A stretch of DNA of 64,000 bases from Megalonaias nervosa (taxonomy: Eukaryota; Mollusca; Bivalvia; Unionida; Unionidae): assembly GCA_016617855.1 (NCBI GenBank), contig JAECUM010004332.1, positions 89,509 through 153,508 of the forward strand. The letters are read 5' to 3'. A program made the translations under genes and the position numbers. Below the pieces are notes generated by a model. That model was not told the DNA's origin. It searched no databases and saw only the letters and a program-made list of their open reading frames with translations. This document shows, one piece after another, positions 32,212 to 44,515 of the stretch. Positions within the stretch are counted from its first letter, which is position 1; every line of letters starts with the position of its first letter.

Positions 32212-33125
32212 ATATTGCCTTCCATGAGGAAGGAAGTACATTGTTCATCTCAGCATAGCTTGTTGCTGCCTTCTGTGAGGAGGGAAGTGCACTGCTCATC
32301 TCAGGGTATTGTGTCACACCCTCCCAAGAGGGAGGAGCTGCAGCACACCAAAAACTTCCAGGGTAGTGTGCTGTGCCCTCCCGAATGAGAGGAGCAGCTC
32401 AGCGCTTTGATGAGTGATAAAGACGAACTTGGCTCTAACATATCTATGTCACCTGACTGACAACCATTCATTGTCCAATGACTGGTCAGGTCACTTGTCA
32501 GTGTCTGGTGCCCGCCATTGGGCACCAGTCTGTTCATATAAGTGACCAGTCATTGTATGCTGATCGGTCACGTCATGCTGGTCACTGTTCACTGACCACC
32601 AGTCACCGAATTTCCACCAGTTATCACTCAGAGGCCTCGTAATATGGGGATAAGGATAAGATCTCTCTCCACTCTATCGTCATATCCTGTACAGGAATAG
32701 GAGTTTGCCCAATGGGCCTAGACTAGGACAGGGGATTGAATTGATCTCCCCCTTTTCCTATTATTACAATGAATCTTGTGGGGTGTGATGCCCTCCACCT
32801 CAGGGTAATTGGTCCCTTATGCCTCCTTAGGACGCATAAGGACCTTGGATTCAGGACCTTGGATTCAGAGTAGAGAGGATGCCACAGCTCATGTTCCATG
32901 ATCACCTCCTTGTCAGATGGCATCCACCAGGAAGACTGGAGGCGTAGCATCATCCACAAAAGACAAGCAGTCTCATCTTCTAAACACACATCATGGAAAT
33001 TCTAAACACACAGATCCTCTAATCACCATGATGAACAAATGAGAAATGGCAGAATGCTCCTATGTCACTTCCTCCAAAGGATATAGTGATGCCCAGCCAC
33101 TCTCCAGCTGAGTGTTCTAGATGAT
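32212..33125. other. GC-richer segment with a degenerate 60-bp repeat, unassigned
   Basis: The first part (32212-32400) repeats GCCTTCC.TGAGGAAGGAAGT, CTCATCTCAG about four times. The remainder (32400-33125) has clearly higher GC than its surroundings and ACCAGTCA-type words that reappear, inverted, at 37.83-37.96 kb. It may be a decayed transposable element; frames are broken and I could not identify a domain. Confidence 0.35.
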
Positions 33126-33213
33126 GATGCATTATATATCATTGTTGTTTCAGATGAATTTGAGGTAGAAACAGCTCAATTAATGGCTGTACATTGAACC
33201 AACTTATACAAAA

Positions 33214-33660
33214 CCAATGACCAAACTTGACAGAATATATCTGGCACGAAGAACTTTAAAGTTTGTACAAAATCATGCTGAGTCACCATCAAATATGGCT
33301 GTCATTTTTAAAAATAGATATACCTTAAAACGATTTCTCGTAAAACTACACCTAGAATTTAACCTTGATAGCAAGCATCCTATCATAAATACCATTCAGA
33401 TTTATACAAATAATGTCGTTTTATTATCAAACATGGCAACTGTTGTTAAAAACAGAGAAATATTAAAATGACTTCCCAAAAACCGCTGAACCGACTTTGA
33501 CCAAATGTACGAGAGCATCCTTACATAAAGGGCTTTCGGACTTGTATGAATGATGCTAATCAACCGCTAAAAGCAGAAACAACATTTGCAAATTTATCTT
33601 AAACCAACCCACCCACCCCCAACTGCTGAACAGAATTTGACCAGCCCTGATACAGTGCAT
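33214..33660. repeat. Degenerate repeat with the GAACCGACTTTGACCAAA phrase
   Basis: Recurring words: CAAATATGGCTGTCATTTTTAA / CAAACATGGCAACTGTTGTTAA, and CGCTGAACCGACTTTGACCA / CTGCTGAACAGAATTTGACC. The spacing is roughly 130-150 bp. It resembles other intergenic degenerate repeats of this genome in style. Not coding. Confidence 0.5.
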
Positions 33661-34934
33661 CCTGGCATAGTGGCCTTTCAGTAGACAGATGATGCTGATA
33701 ATTCCATCAGATATAGTTGAAGATAGAAAGACTGAAGAAACCTTGAAACAATTGTTTTCATTACATATGTAATCAACAGCATTGGATGAAATTTCAAGAG
33801 AAAGCATCCTACTGATCCAGATTTCTTGACCAGCTGCTGTTTTATGTGGGGGTTATACAGATGCCAGCCAAGTGAATGATCTGATGCCCAGTTGGGCCTC
33901 TTGTTTCTTTCTTTTTTAAAAAAAGAACCCAGTCCTGTTTGAAAGTATGGCATGTTTTTGTTCTGATTTTTTTTAGTAGATAATTTGTCATTTGTTATGA
34001 ATAGAGGTCATAAAGTCTAAGGGCATGCGTTAGCAATGTTGTGGTTTACTTTCTTAGAATGATTTATTCTGTCAGTAATTCACTTGAACATATTAATAGT
34101 TGACAGCTTAAATCAAGCAGCATGCCAATTTTCTGCAAGATATCTTCATTCCCAAGTTCATTAATGCACACCATCTGTCCTTGCTAATAAGTCTGAACCA
34201 CATGCAGTGGGAAACTTAGACCTAGACTCCAGAAAAATAAAACTTGTTTTGACTGTAGTCTTTGTTAGCATGGAGAGACTTGAGAAAATATATCATCCAA
34301 TAAAATTAATAGATTTCAGTTAAAGTGTAGACAAAATCTTAACTGCATATGAGAGGCAACATTTAATAGACTAAAGTTTTCATGCCCAACTCCACCACCT
34401 CCAGCACACAACCATATAAAAAAAAATCTTGGTTTGGCATGCCCCCAGACACAAAAGTTTTACAAGTAGGTAAGTTGTGGTGTGTTAGTGGGAGTCTATT
34501 GAATGACTTATAAAAATTTTTAAATTGCAAATAGAATCCTCAGAATTATTGCAAAGGTTCAGTTACAGCAATTTTATATGTATTTGTTTTTTGGAAGACA
34601 GTAAAATAATATTTTAGAGGATGGGCTAATTGTCCCAAAGGTCTCATTACAGTTTTGATGCACTTTTCTTGAAGAAGATCCCCGTTACTGAGTTATTACT
34701 TTGTACTAAATTTTGTGGTTACTTGTTTTCTAGAATTTTAATTATTCCTGTAAAATTTTGTTCTAATAACTCTGGAAATGTGACCATTTCACTTGATTTC
34801 AAGGGACCCAACATTCATAACTTATGAATTACCAGTTTTAAAGCTTTTTGAAATTAATCTCATCAACATAATTCATTTCCTTTTACAGCTGATAGTTGTC
34901 AAGATTTGTATACCATGGCAGAGGATTTTAGTGG
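33661..34934. other. AT-rich sequence, no recognised feature
   Basis: No exon or repeat recognised apart from low-complexity A/T runs. Confidence 0.45.
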
Positions 34935-35112
34935 ATATGTATGTTATTTAATTAAATATAAGTTGTTAAACTTGTTTTGCAGTCTGTATTGGGATACATA
35001 TGGTATTAAATTAAATATAAGTTGTTAAACTTGGTTTGCAGTCTGTATTGGGATACATATGGTATTTAATTAAATATAAGTTGTTAAACTTGGATTGCAG
35101 TCTATATTCTCC
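34935..35112. repeat. Tandem repeat, 3 x 60 bp
   Basis: Three units with TTTAATTAAATATAAGTTGT, TAAACTTGGTTTGCAGTCTG, TATTGGGATACATATGG. Units differ by a few bases and one deletion. Confidence 0.9.
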
Positions 35113-35129
35113 TAGAACTGGATTAACAG

Positions 35130-35209
35130 TGGCAGTTTTTGGAGTCACATGAAGATGCAGAAGTCATCAGAATCCAACTGCAAGACCATCATGTGAAGGA
35201 AGTCAGCAG
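35130..35209 (+). other. Exon-like open segment, gene unknown
   Basis: 80 bp between an acceptor-like ATTAACAG and a donor-like CAG|GTGACC. One frame is open and has an amphipathic, non-AT-biased composition, including FLESHEDAEVIRIQLQDHH. The polypyrimidine tract is poor, and I recognise no family. It could be an exon of an unidentified gene or chance. Confidence 0.25.
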
Positions 35210-36322
35210 GTGACCTCCATGCCATTTTACCAAATGTATTCTCTGAATGTTTTACCAGCCATTTGCTACAAAATTTTTGGGCTGTTGAAGTTAGGCAAAC
35301 TTCATTAATTTAATTCCTTTCTGTGGAAATGGCATTTTGAATGCAACTTATTTAGACTGGATGGTCATGTTCCCATGGTTGAGTCACTGGACATCTGTGG
35401 GATGCATTGCATATTGAGATCTGTTTCCTACATGCCATATTCCCAGACAGTGTGTGCAAGTAGGTGCAGGGGGGGGGATTTGAGATTCAAAATATGTGTT
35501 TTTAGGTCCCATGTGGGGTCTGTGTGCATGTCTGCAAAGAAGTAATGGCATCTAGTTGAGAATAAGTTACCTTTTCATATAAGTCTGTTGAGAATGAAAT
35601 TTGAATCTAAATAAAACCAAAAATAATTGATAGATGTATCATTGTATCACCACATATATACACATGTATACAACACTTGCATAATCACACTGACATTAAA
35701 TTAAAAAAAATACTTGAAGTTTCAGTCTTCAAAATCCATAGGATGGTTGAATGTAGTCTTAATTAGATGCAGTCTTTGCTACTATCAATAGTTCAGTAGG
35801 GGATTTGAAGGTAATGCAAGTGTAATTAGTGTTCATCTTTGTAGACTGGATGGTAATGTTGTTCAAACTTCACTGTTGGATTCACTGGGTGAATCCTGGT
35901 TAGAACTGAGTTGTTCATACCAACTATAACATTGACATTGTCAGAAACTGTATTCAATGCATTTTGACCACAAAATATGCTTGTCTCCTTACAAAGAAAG
36001 AATGATGTACATCACAGTTAGGACATATCATTTCATGGGGGTGGGGTGAGATACATATTTGTTTTCAAACTTTATGGGGCCTTACATTAATACAGCATGT
36101 GTCTGTCCAGTATGGGTATTAATGTGTCTGTCCAGTATGGGTGTTAATGCAGTCTTTTTATAAACACAAATCAGCTGTGTAGATATGAGCATGTGCTTTT
36201 AATTATTGTCTTTCATTCAGTCAATTTCATGGTTATAATCATTTTGAAAGGCATGGATCAATTAAGAGTTGTTATGTTATCAGTATTAAGATAACAAATA
36301 GTAATAAAGTGAACTAATCTAA
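35210..36322. other. AT-rich sequence, minor duplications only
   Basis: A 27-bp direct duplication (GTGTCTGTCCAGTATGGGT) lies at about 36098-36150. No gene recognised. Confidence 0.45.
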
Positions 36323-36460
36323 ATGTTAAAATATGTCCAGGCTTGTCCTGATGTTAAAATATGTCCAGGCTTGTCCTGATGTTAAAATATGTCCAGGCTT
36401 GTCCTGATGTTACATACAGTTAAGCATGTTAAAATATGTCCAGGCTTGTCCTGATGTTAC
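36323..36460. repeat. Tandem repeat, 28-bp unit, 4 copies
   Basis: ATGTTAAAATATGTCCAGGC followed by TTGTCCTG. Three contiguous copies from 36323, then a fourth after a short interruption that contains TTACATACAG, itself repeated after the fourth unit. Confidence 0.9.
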
Positions 36461-37304
36461 ATACAAGTTGGTGCTACTATGTTGATGGATTTTATACACT
36501 CCAGAATGACTTATGTCGATATGGTGTTTGATGGATGTGTAAAGATTAAAATGCTCCACAATGCTGTGGTGCTTCACAAGATCAAACTCCAACAACCATG
36601 AGTTCTGAAATTTAGTTTTCCTGGACTTTCCTAGCTTTGTGGAGGATTCATTTTTTTCCAAATCACAGTTGCATTTTGACATTTTGGTTTTCAAAAATGA
36701 ATCATGCTTGAACACTATTCCGACTGCTGAAATAATCATGGTTTGCTTTTTATATATGGAGTAAATCTGACTTTAAAGGAACATTGCACTATTCACGAAC
36801 TTGCCAATAGTCTTTAATAAAGATTGTCTAAACATTCTCGTTCAAGGTAATGATGTATAATTACTTTTGTTCTTCAAAAACCCTCTGAGTTAGAACTCAC
36901 ATAATTTAATTGTAGAATCAGTCCCCATTTCCTTCTCATTTAACCTTCCCTCTGACCTGCAAGCAAAGTCAGGATCATTTATGAAAAAAAAGAAAAAGAT
37001 TATTTCTTAATCAGGGGAATAGGCCAGATGTAATTTTCTAAAATGTCTTGCTGTTGGAATAATTTATTGATTGTTTGTTTGAGGTGTTAGGCAATCAAGT
37101 ACCCTAGAAAGAAAACAAAAGCTATCATGGATGACACACCATTATATGACAGATACTTAAGAAAGAAGTGGTAGTCATCATCATTGCCTGCTAAAATTTG
37201 CCCCCAAAGTTACTGATGGAAAACCACAAAAAAATTTAAGACATATAAAAAGAAAAGGTGATACAGCAATAATATTTTCATGCCTTTTGTCTTACCTGCT
37301 GATT
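36461..37304. other. AT-rich sequence; weak minus-strand coding hint
   Basis: On the minus strand 36410-36739 is open for 109 codons. The KTKFQNSWLLEFDL stretch faintly recalls the W-containing start of TTF/BED-type zinc fingers in transposase-derived proteins, but no Cys/His pairs follow. I do not call a gene. Confidence 0.25.
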
Positions 37305-37463
37305 AAGCATGGCCAGATCTTAAGGTATCCCTTTTACAGGTGCAGGTAGCAAAAGCAGCATGGCCAGATCTTAAGGTATCCCTTTTACAGGTGCTGGTAG
37401 CAAAAGCAACATGGCCAGATATGAAGGTATCCCTTTTACAGGTGCTGGTAGCAAAAGCAGCAT
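37305..37463. repeat. Tandem repeat, 3 x 51 bp
   Basis: Units from 37308, 37359 and 37410 with CATGGCCAGATCTTAAGGTA, TCCCTTTTACAGGTGC.GGTA and GCAAAAGCA. Near-identical, so recent. Confidence 0.93.
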
Positions 37464-39250
37464 AAATGTATTTTAAAAAAAGTGGGGGATGGTAGAATTG
37501 GTTTTAATATGTAATGCTTACTTGCTGCTATTTCATCGCTACCCCAATCCAAGCTAAATATTCCTCCACCAACTGGTAATTGTAGGGTCAGAATAAAATA
37601 GAATACAATCCCAGTCTGATGCCTTAATTATATTCAACATATGGAACATTTTCTGCGTTGACTTCGATTACAGGATATCAGAATGGGATGGGGGATGGAA
37701 TATTTGCAATAAGAACAGGTACTGTTTAATCCCATCCCTAGTCAGGTGAGCAAAACCCAACCTACTAACCCCAAAGGGTCTGAACAGTAACATGATGTGC
37801 AACCCACATCTCGTCCCCAGACCATTGATGAAAGTCTGGTATCCAGTTTCTCAGAGAGCATTGCTCAGTGACTGGTGACTGGCACTCAAATCCAAGTGCC
37901 CAATGATAAGTGCCCATATTGGTAACTGGGAAGTGGTCAAAGACTGGTAATGATCTGATGGAAGATTCTCTGTTTTGAGAACTAAAGACAGCAATGATTT
38001 GTTAGAGAGTGAGAGTGCTGGTCTGACCTGCCTTCAGAAGGGCATGACTTACTCTGATCAGGCACCAACACTTTCCCTTCCTTGAGAGGGGCCAAAAATC
38101 TTTCTCAAACAGGAGCTGACAGCATCAGTTTGAGTCTTGAGACTGCAGTAGCTTTATGTAATTTGCAAACCATGGAAAGTACTTCCAGTCTTTATCTTCC
38201 TGGAACTGTTGACTTCCCTAAGACTGAAAGTGACCTAGAATGGAGGTGGTCATCATGAGATGAAGAGGAGGAAGCAGGACCCTTCTAACTTCCATGATAA
38301 GTGAGGCAACTTTAAGTTGAATCCCACACCAAGTCTTCAACACAGACAACAAATTGGATAAGTGTTGGTATATGTTCACTTAGTACATGATAAACAGGTG
38401 AGGTGAGTGACGTTGGACCCTCTTATGTCCGCATTTACCCATGCATTTTGACATAATATAATCTGAAAGAAAAAGAAACACAAAACAGTCTAACCTGATG
38501 GCCAGGAGATACTTACTTTTTCACCAGTCCTAAGAAGGGATAAAAATTTGCTGAGGCCAGATCCGGCCTGCTACCTTATTTTATTCAAGTATTTTTATCA
38601 TAAGTTGCAGCATTAAAAATTGCTTAACTGACCTACACTCTGAAGGAAGTTGCACATGCCCATTACAAAAGGTACTACCTTATACTGAGTACCTTATAGT
38701 GAGGGAGTACTGTATTTTGAAACCCCCACCCCACCCTACCCCTTCATCTTATTGAAATATAAATGCAGTTTGTGACAAGACATTATCCTTTGTCATGATA
38801 AATTATTTGTCAAAATGTTGATGGTATAACACACCCATTATAAATTTCTGACTGCCCTCTTTTTAAAATGAATTTACTATGTAGGTCTGGATGTATTCCA
38901 AAATTTGATCATGTGGTACAACCCACTGGTAGATCATTGACCAAGTGCCATATTTTTCCATCTTAATATGCTGTAACAACTGACAAATTAAGTCTGTGAT
39001 AGTGAGGGAGGGGGTACTTAATGTGTTCTGGAGAACCATTTAGCAGGACTCTAATGGGTTTGTTAGTTACAGAACCAATTCTTTGCAGTGGTGTGGAACC
39101 ACACACAATAACATTGAAATCTTGCCTTGATTTCAAGAGGCAGGCAGAATGGAGACCAGTATTCATCATCAGGCATGGTCTGGGTTTTTGATCTTGCATG
39201 GGAACCAAATTTTAGTAGCTCTACTGTCAAGAGCTTATGGGAATGGCCTT
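37464..39250. other. Mixed sequence with a GC-richer block at 37.74-38.35 kb
   Basis: The block has less AT and short open stretches, but stops break every frame. It shares inverted ACCAGTCA/TGGGCAC words with 32.5 kb. A short TACCTTATAGTGAGGGAGTA at about 38685 resembles the pogo/Tigger-like ends of the 55-kb cluster. Otherwise no feature. Confidence 0.35.
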
Positions 39251-39800
39251 TTTATTTTGTCCATCCATTCATCTAACCATTTATAAGCACATGTTTGTTA
39301 TTGCAGCTCATCTTTAACTAGGATGATTGACAGGAAACTTGACAAACAAATTCACTGCAAGGTTTAGTTGCTCCTAAATGAAAATGGTGCTGTTTGAACA
39401 TCCAGTATGGCTGTCACAGTGGCCTTCTTGAAATTCTTCTTGTAGGTACTGTCACTCCTTCAGGATCCAAAGCCATATTGAGACGGGGTTTACAGTACAA
39501 CTGTAATACACTTCTTATTCTGTTCTTTGGTTCTAAATGATAATGGTTTGGCATCGAATGTGGCTGCAAATTTGAAAGTCTTGCTACTCCTAAACAGAAA
39601 GTGATACAGTAAACATGGTATCTAGTGAATCCAAAATGGATAGCATATCAACATAAAATTTTCACCAAAAAATTTATTATGATGTTGTGTTAGTCCTTAA
39701 TGAAAATGGTGCTGGTCTTGCTCCAAATATGACCCAAACAAAAAATCTTGTTATTACTAAAGAATATCAGAGTTTCAATACTCAGCAGTTAAAAAGACAA
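39250..39800. repeat. Degenerate repeat family D (about 140-bp unit), locus 2
   Basis: Starts GTCCATCCATTCATC, then cycles through TTGCTCCTAAATGAAAATGG, ACATCCAGTATGGCTGTCAC, AGTGGCCTTCTTGAAATTC and a more decayed second to third unit. Same family as 11.1 and 47.6 kb. Confidence 0.65.
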
Positions 39801-42800
39801 AATGTCAAATCCTGGATTCCTTGAAATTTGTTTTGGCCATTAGTGTATCAGTCTGCATTGGTCCCTTTAAGGAACTCTTCTTGTATTTGAAAACATTAAG
39901 CTGGGGTTTAGAAAAACTAAATGATTTATTGCCAAGCCAGTGTTAGTGGAAAAGTGAGACATAGGTATTGTTTTTCCAGTGATGGCATCATGTTAAAAGA
40001 AAGAAATACATAAAATGATATTTTCAGATGGAAATGACTCAAATAAGTGGCTAAATTTGATTCAAGGAATTTTATCCTTTTTTGGCTAGAACACAAGTTT
40101 GATGCATTTTTTTAAAATCTTGACAAGTTTATAACTTTTACAACTGTCATTATAACTTTAATGCTGAGCAAATAACAAAAAATATACTTATGGAGCAAGT
40201 GCTGCAATCTCATATTTAATCTTGAATTTGGGTCAGTAAACAATTTCATGACATCAGATTTATTACAGAGCAAGGAAATGAATGTGTAATAGTAAATTTA
40301 ATCTCAGCATCAATTAGGCTAATTTTAGTTGAAGTTTACCTCTGGAAGAGGTTAGCAATGGTGAGTTTCAGAGCACTTTTTTTTTTTGCCAGACATGGCT
40401 TTATTTCCTGAATCATCTCTGATTTCAGCCTTGTGTTTTGTTAAATGTCTGTGCAATGAAAACACAAGCAGTTTAAAGACTTTTGAGGCCCTCCAGGGAT
40501 CAGATGACTGCCAATGTTTATGAGGAGGAGGGGGGACAGGAAATAATACAAGGGTCTTAATCCCTACATCAAAGTGGGTCATAAATATGGGTCAGATATT
40601 TCAGATTGGATCAAGGCAGCATGTGGTACACACAGCTGGCTTCCCAGCTCACAGATGCCTACATAAATAGAGCAGGACTGGAATTCATAAAACTTTAAGC
40701 TTTCAGCGGGAGTAAAAAAAAAGTACCCCCAAAACAACACTCAATAAAAAGAAAAAACCCTAAAAAACAAAATACCCAGTTCAAATCAAGCTAGAACCTT
40801 AGAAATATGAAAGAAATAGTTTCTTTGTAGTTTGCAAAAACCAGTATGCACAAAATTTCATGCAGGTATCCTCAGGGGTATTTCATATTTGATTGCAAAG
40901 TCCTAATTTTGGCTTCCAACTTCACATACAGAGACACAAAAAGTGGAGAATTGAATCAAGACAATGCTTACATTTACCTTATAAAAGTTACTTTTAATAT
41001 TATATTATGTTTATTGTTTGAATGTGTATGAATATATAACTTATTATAGGTTATATGTCTGATGCATATTAATACATTCAGTAGGTGTTTTATTTTACCT
41101 CTGTTACCTGTGCAGTTAGTTTTATTTTTTTGGAATGGTGTATTTTCTTAATCCCTTGCATGCCAACAATTTCAGTTAGTGTCTTCAGGAATTTAGTGAA
41201 AGAGATGCAAATTTAGTTTTTGCCTCTGTTTCTTTGATTTCCTTTTAACTGTTACTAGTGATGAATCATCTAGATTTTGTATTTCCTGAAACTGATCTTT
41301 GATGTAAAGGGCCATAAGATTGGTACATATGCTCTCTGCCTTGATTTTTACCAGTTAATTTGGAAAACAGTTTATTAAGACAGATGGGGCTTCCCATTAT
41401 TAAAACCAGACCTGAAGAAGATGTCATTGCTTTCAAAGCATTTTACTCAAGGATGTAAAGAGAAATTGTGTTCACTTTCTTATGCAATTACCTTTGGGCT
41501 GTTAAGAGCAGTAAGAAGCAGATGAAATGTTTGTGTGGTAGTGCTTCAGGGGGAAAGTGTGTAAAATTTTAAGATTTAAAGAATCTGGATAATTGCAAAA
41601 ACTCAATAGCTCTAAAGCAAAGTTAGTTACTTTAGCATCAGAATGCAAATGGAGATAAATACGTTGTTTTGACGTACACTATTTGAAATTTTATTAAAGT
41701 TGTGCACTTGCAACTATATTTATTGCAGGATCAGGTCTAATCAGTGTGGAAAATAATTTTCAGTTGGCACATGCATACATTTTTTTCTTGCATTATAATT
41801 AATCCAGGTTGTCCAATCATTCCATCATGCTTGCTTAATCATACCCACATGCTATAATTATTGCATTGTGCACATTGCTAACCTAGGAAATCTCCTTTTC
41901 TCTGGAATGAGCTTGTTGTATGGCTCATGCTGATGATTCTAGCAGAATTTAATGAAACTATAATTTTCTCACAGAATGTTAAGTTAAGTTTAAGATTACA
42001 CTGAATCAGTTAGTTGAATCAATTTTAATTTTACAATGCCTTCTTAAGTGGGGAGCTAATATTCACATTTCTGTCTGTCAGTCTGCTTTTCTGTCTGTCA
42101 ATCTATTTATTAATAAATTGTCATAAGGTGTGTCGCTTGCCACAATGAGGGCCCCTAGGGTTAAGAAATGTTTAGATTTTTATTAACATTTCTTTTCAAC
42201 ACTTTACAACTTTGGTTTAAGATGCAGCTATGAAATTTGGTTTACTCACGATATTATCAAGTAGAAAGTGCAAGTTTTTCATCATGTCTTCCTATCCTTC
42301 CTGAAGCTTTTGAACCATTTGAGATAATGAAACTTTGTACACAGTTGTCCCTCACTATAAATCAAGTCATATAGAAATGGTCATGGATCCCATTAATTTC
42401 TTTGAATTTTGTATTATCAATGCTACTTCAGATTGTTCACTTAAATTTTGTCTCTCCTTTTTGTAGAAAATGCAGAGCATAGCTGTTGTAAAGTTGTGAT
42501 CATAGACTATGGCACGGTCAACACAATATTAAATTTTTTCAGGGCCATGGCACTGAAACTACATATAGAAATTTAAATTTTATTTTTATGCACTATATAT
42601 GAAACAAGCTTGTTGGAACTTCCCTTAGTGTAAATCTCCCTCACTTAAAATGTGGGTTACTTAGGGGTCTCCTGAATACCATTATAAAGAACTAAATTTA
42701 TATCATGAACTGAAAGTGTGTGTGGGGTTCCATATTGAGGGATCCTTTCTTCAAGTTCAAGGTCTCAGGTCAATCTTGTTTACTTTGTAACATATTCTGT

Positions 42801-42845
42801 CCTGCTCTGTACTTCAAGAGCTGTTAGAGATAAATGGGTTAAATT
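39801..42845. other. AT-rich sequence, no gene recognised
   Basis: No repeat array or exon identified over 3 kb. ACAGTTGTCCCTCACTATAA near 42340 resembles a Tigger-type terminal repeat, but no partner end was found. TCTGTCTGTCAGTCTGC at 42070 is a short pyrimidine repeat. Confidence 0.4.
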
Positions 42846-43090
42846 TGGAATGGTGGCTGAGTGGACAAAAGAGCTGGCCTTTACCGATCACTGCTGTCTC
42901 ATCTCAGTCTGCTTGTTTTCAAGTCTCAGGCTTGGCCAATGTGGGTTTGTGAGAAGCTTGCCATTAGCTTCTCATGGGGCGGTGGTTCCTACCAGGGTTT
43001 GCCAGGGTTCTTCTTTCACCATTTACACTGGCTGTTATGTGTAACCTATCATGCACTGAAAAATGGTATTACACCCACAACAACAATAAA
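42846..43090 (+). mobile_element. SINE family B, near full length
   Basis: GTGGCTGAGTGGACAAAAG (A box), TTTTCAAGTCTCAGGCTTGG (decayed B box), GTGAGAAGCTTGCCATTAGC, TACACTGGCTGTTATGTGTA, ending AAAATGGTATTACACCCAC plus CAACAACAATAAA tail. Confidence 0.8.
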
Positions 43091-43184
43091 TTGGTATGCT
43101 TCTGTGTGGTCTCTAGGTGTGTTACATACCACTTTCAAAATCAGTCAGCAGAGTAAAGTTTGTCTTTTTTTCTGCTCTGTATCT

Positions 43185-43255
43185 CAAAGCTGTACAAGGT
43201 ACACATATGAGACTTAGTACAAAGCTGTACAAGGTACTGTACATATGAGACTTAG
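43185..43255. repeat. Tandem duplication, about 37 bp
   Basis: AGCTGTACAAGGTAC and ACATATGAGACTTAGTA occur twice in succession. Confidence 0.85.
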
Positions 43256-43394
43256 TATACCTATTTTTAACAATTTAAAGGCATGTCAAAATAGCACAGT
43301 CATATATTTAAGGTCAAGGTCACTGATAGATTTTTTTTTTAAAGCATGACCTTTCTGAAATTAAGTACTTTAATGCCCTATGAGACTGAGTGGT

Positions 43395-43685
43395 AAAACT
43401 TTGTTACTTTCCACTTGTACAGCAACTCTACAGCTTTGTTGTTGTTGTTGTTGTTGTTGTGGGGCTTAACGCCATTTTTCAGCACATGATAGGCTATACA
43501 TGGCGGCCAGTATTAATGGTGGAGGAAGAAACCAGGAAATCCGCGGAAAGAACCACCGACCCACGAGAAGCTACTGGCAAGCTTTCTCACATATCTACAG
43601 CTTTGTTACTTTCCACTTGTACAGCAACTCTACAGCTTTGTTACTTTCCACATGTACAGCAACTCTACAGTTTTGTTACAAAGGT
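43395..43685. repeat. Tandem repeat, about 35-bp unit, split by a SINE
   Basis: CTTTGTTACTTTCCACTTGT followed by ACAGCAACTCTACAG, one unit before and two to three after the inverted SINE B copy. The array shows where the SINE landed. Confidence 0.85.
43437..43593 (-). mobile_element. SINE family B, inverted, 5'-truncated
   Basis: Starts with (GTT)8, the complement of the CAA tail, then GGGGCTTAACGCCATTTTTC, ATGGCGGCCAGTATTAATGG, CCACGAGAAGCTACTGGCAA and GCTTTCTCACAT. The tRNA head is missing. CTACAGCTTTGTT flanks both sides, matching a target duplication, although the host repeat contains the same word. Confidence 0.85.
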
Positions 43686-43925
43686 TACAGACCGAGTTTA
43701 TCTTTGTACACTTTTGGAAACTTAATCGTGGTAGGCGATGGACAAAACTCAGTACATTTGCTTGTTAGTTAAATGGCACCTGGAGGTTGATTTCGAGTGA
43801 CCCTTTTCATCAGTGAAATATTATCAATTTTACATTGAGTATTTGTAAGATTTTGGACTATCTAATTATTTGTTCATCAGAAATTTGTACAAATCATCAT
43901 TATTGTGTTCCCTGAAATTGTTTGT

Positions 43926-44146
43926 GTGGCCATGAGTGATACCGATATCTCACCTCTGTCCAAGTGGATTTGAGTCTCAGGCTCAGCTAGTGTAGGTATT
44001 TGAAAAAGTTTGCTGGTAGTTTCCTGTGGGTTGGTAATACTTTCTGGAATTTTTTAGGGTTCTTCCTCCATCTAATATACTGGCAGCCATGTAAAAGCCT
44101 CTCATGTGCTGAAAAATGATGTTAAACCCAAAACAGCAACAAGAAC
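43926..44146 (+). mobile_element. SINE family B, diverged head
   Basis: GATATCTCACCTCTGTCCAA, GGATTTGAGTCTCAGGCTCA (B-box region), AGTTTGCTGGTAGTTTCCTG, TACTGGCAGCCATGT, GAAAAATGATGTTAAACCC and a CAACAAGAAC tail. The A box is eroded. Confidence 0.75.
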
Positions 44147-44344
44147 AAATTGTTTCTGTGTGGAACCATCTGATGTAAAATGTGTGAATTGTTGGTACTT
44201 TGGAAAATCAGTATTAATATGTATATCGATAAATATTTGTAAACCTGAATAAAAGTAATAAAATGTTTTTTGATTCTGCTTCATTGAAACAAGTACTGTG
44301 AAAGACTTCATTGAACCAAGTACAGTGGAAGACAGAGGTGGCTT

Positions 44345-44515
44345 GTTAGATTTGGTTGGTGTTATATGGCAAAGCAGCACATTAAGGTTATTTAGCACAG
44401 AGGCAGTTGGAGTAAAATTCCTTTCCTGATGACACACCATGGTTGTTGACCTTGGCTGATCAAATCATAGAATTCAAACCTGCATACATTTGGTTGCAAA
44501 TCTGTTGCCAAACAC
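44345..44515 (-). mobile_element. SINE family C, inverted, head truncated
   Basis: TTGGTGTTATATGGCAAAGC, TTATTTAGCACAGAGGCAGT, AGTAAAATTCCTTTCCTGAT, AATTCAAACCTGCATAC. Similar to the 29.5-kb copy. The A-box end is missing. The following 44516-45320 is AT-rich with no recognised feature. Confidence 0.5.

Noticed and set aside
36410..36739. A 109-codon minus-strand frame with a faint TTF/BED zinc-finger-like start
   Set aside because: The expected Cys/His ligands do not follow, and part of the frame lies in the 28-bp tandem repeat.
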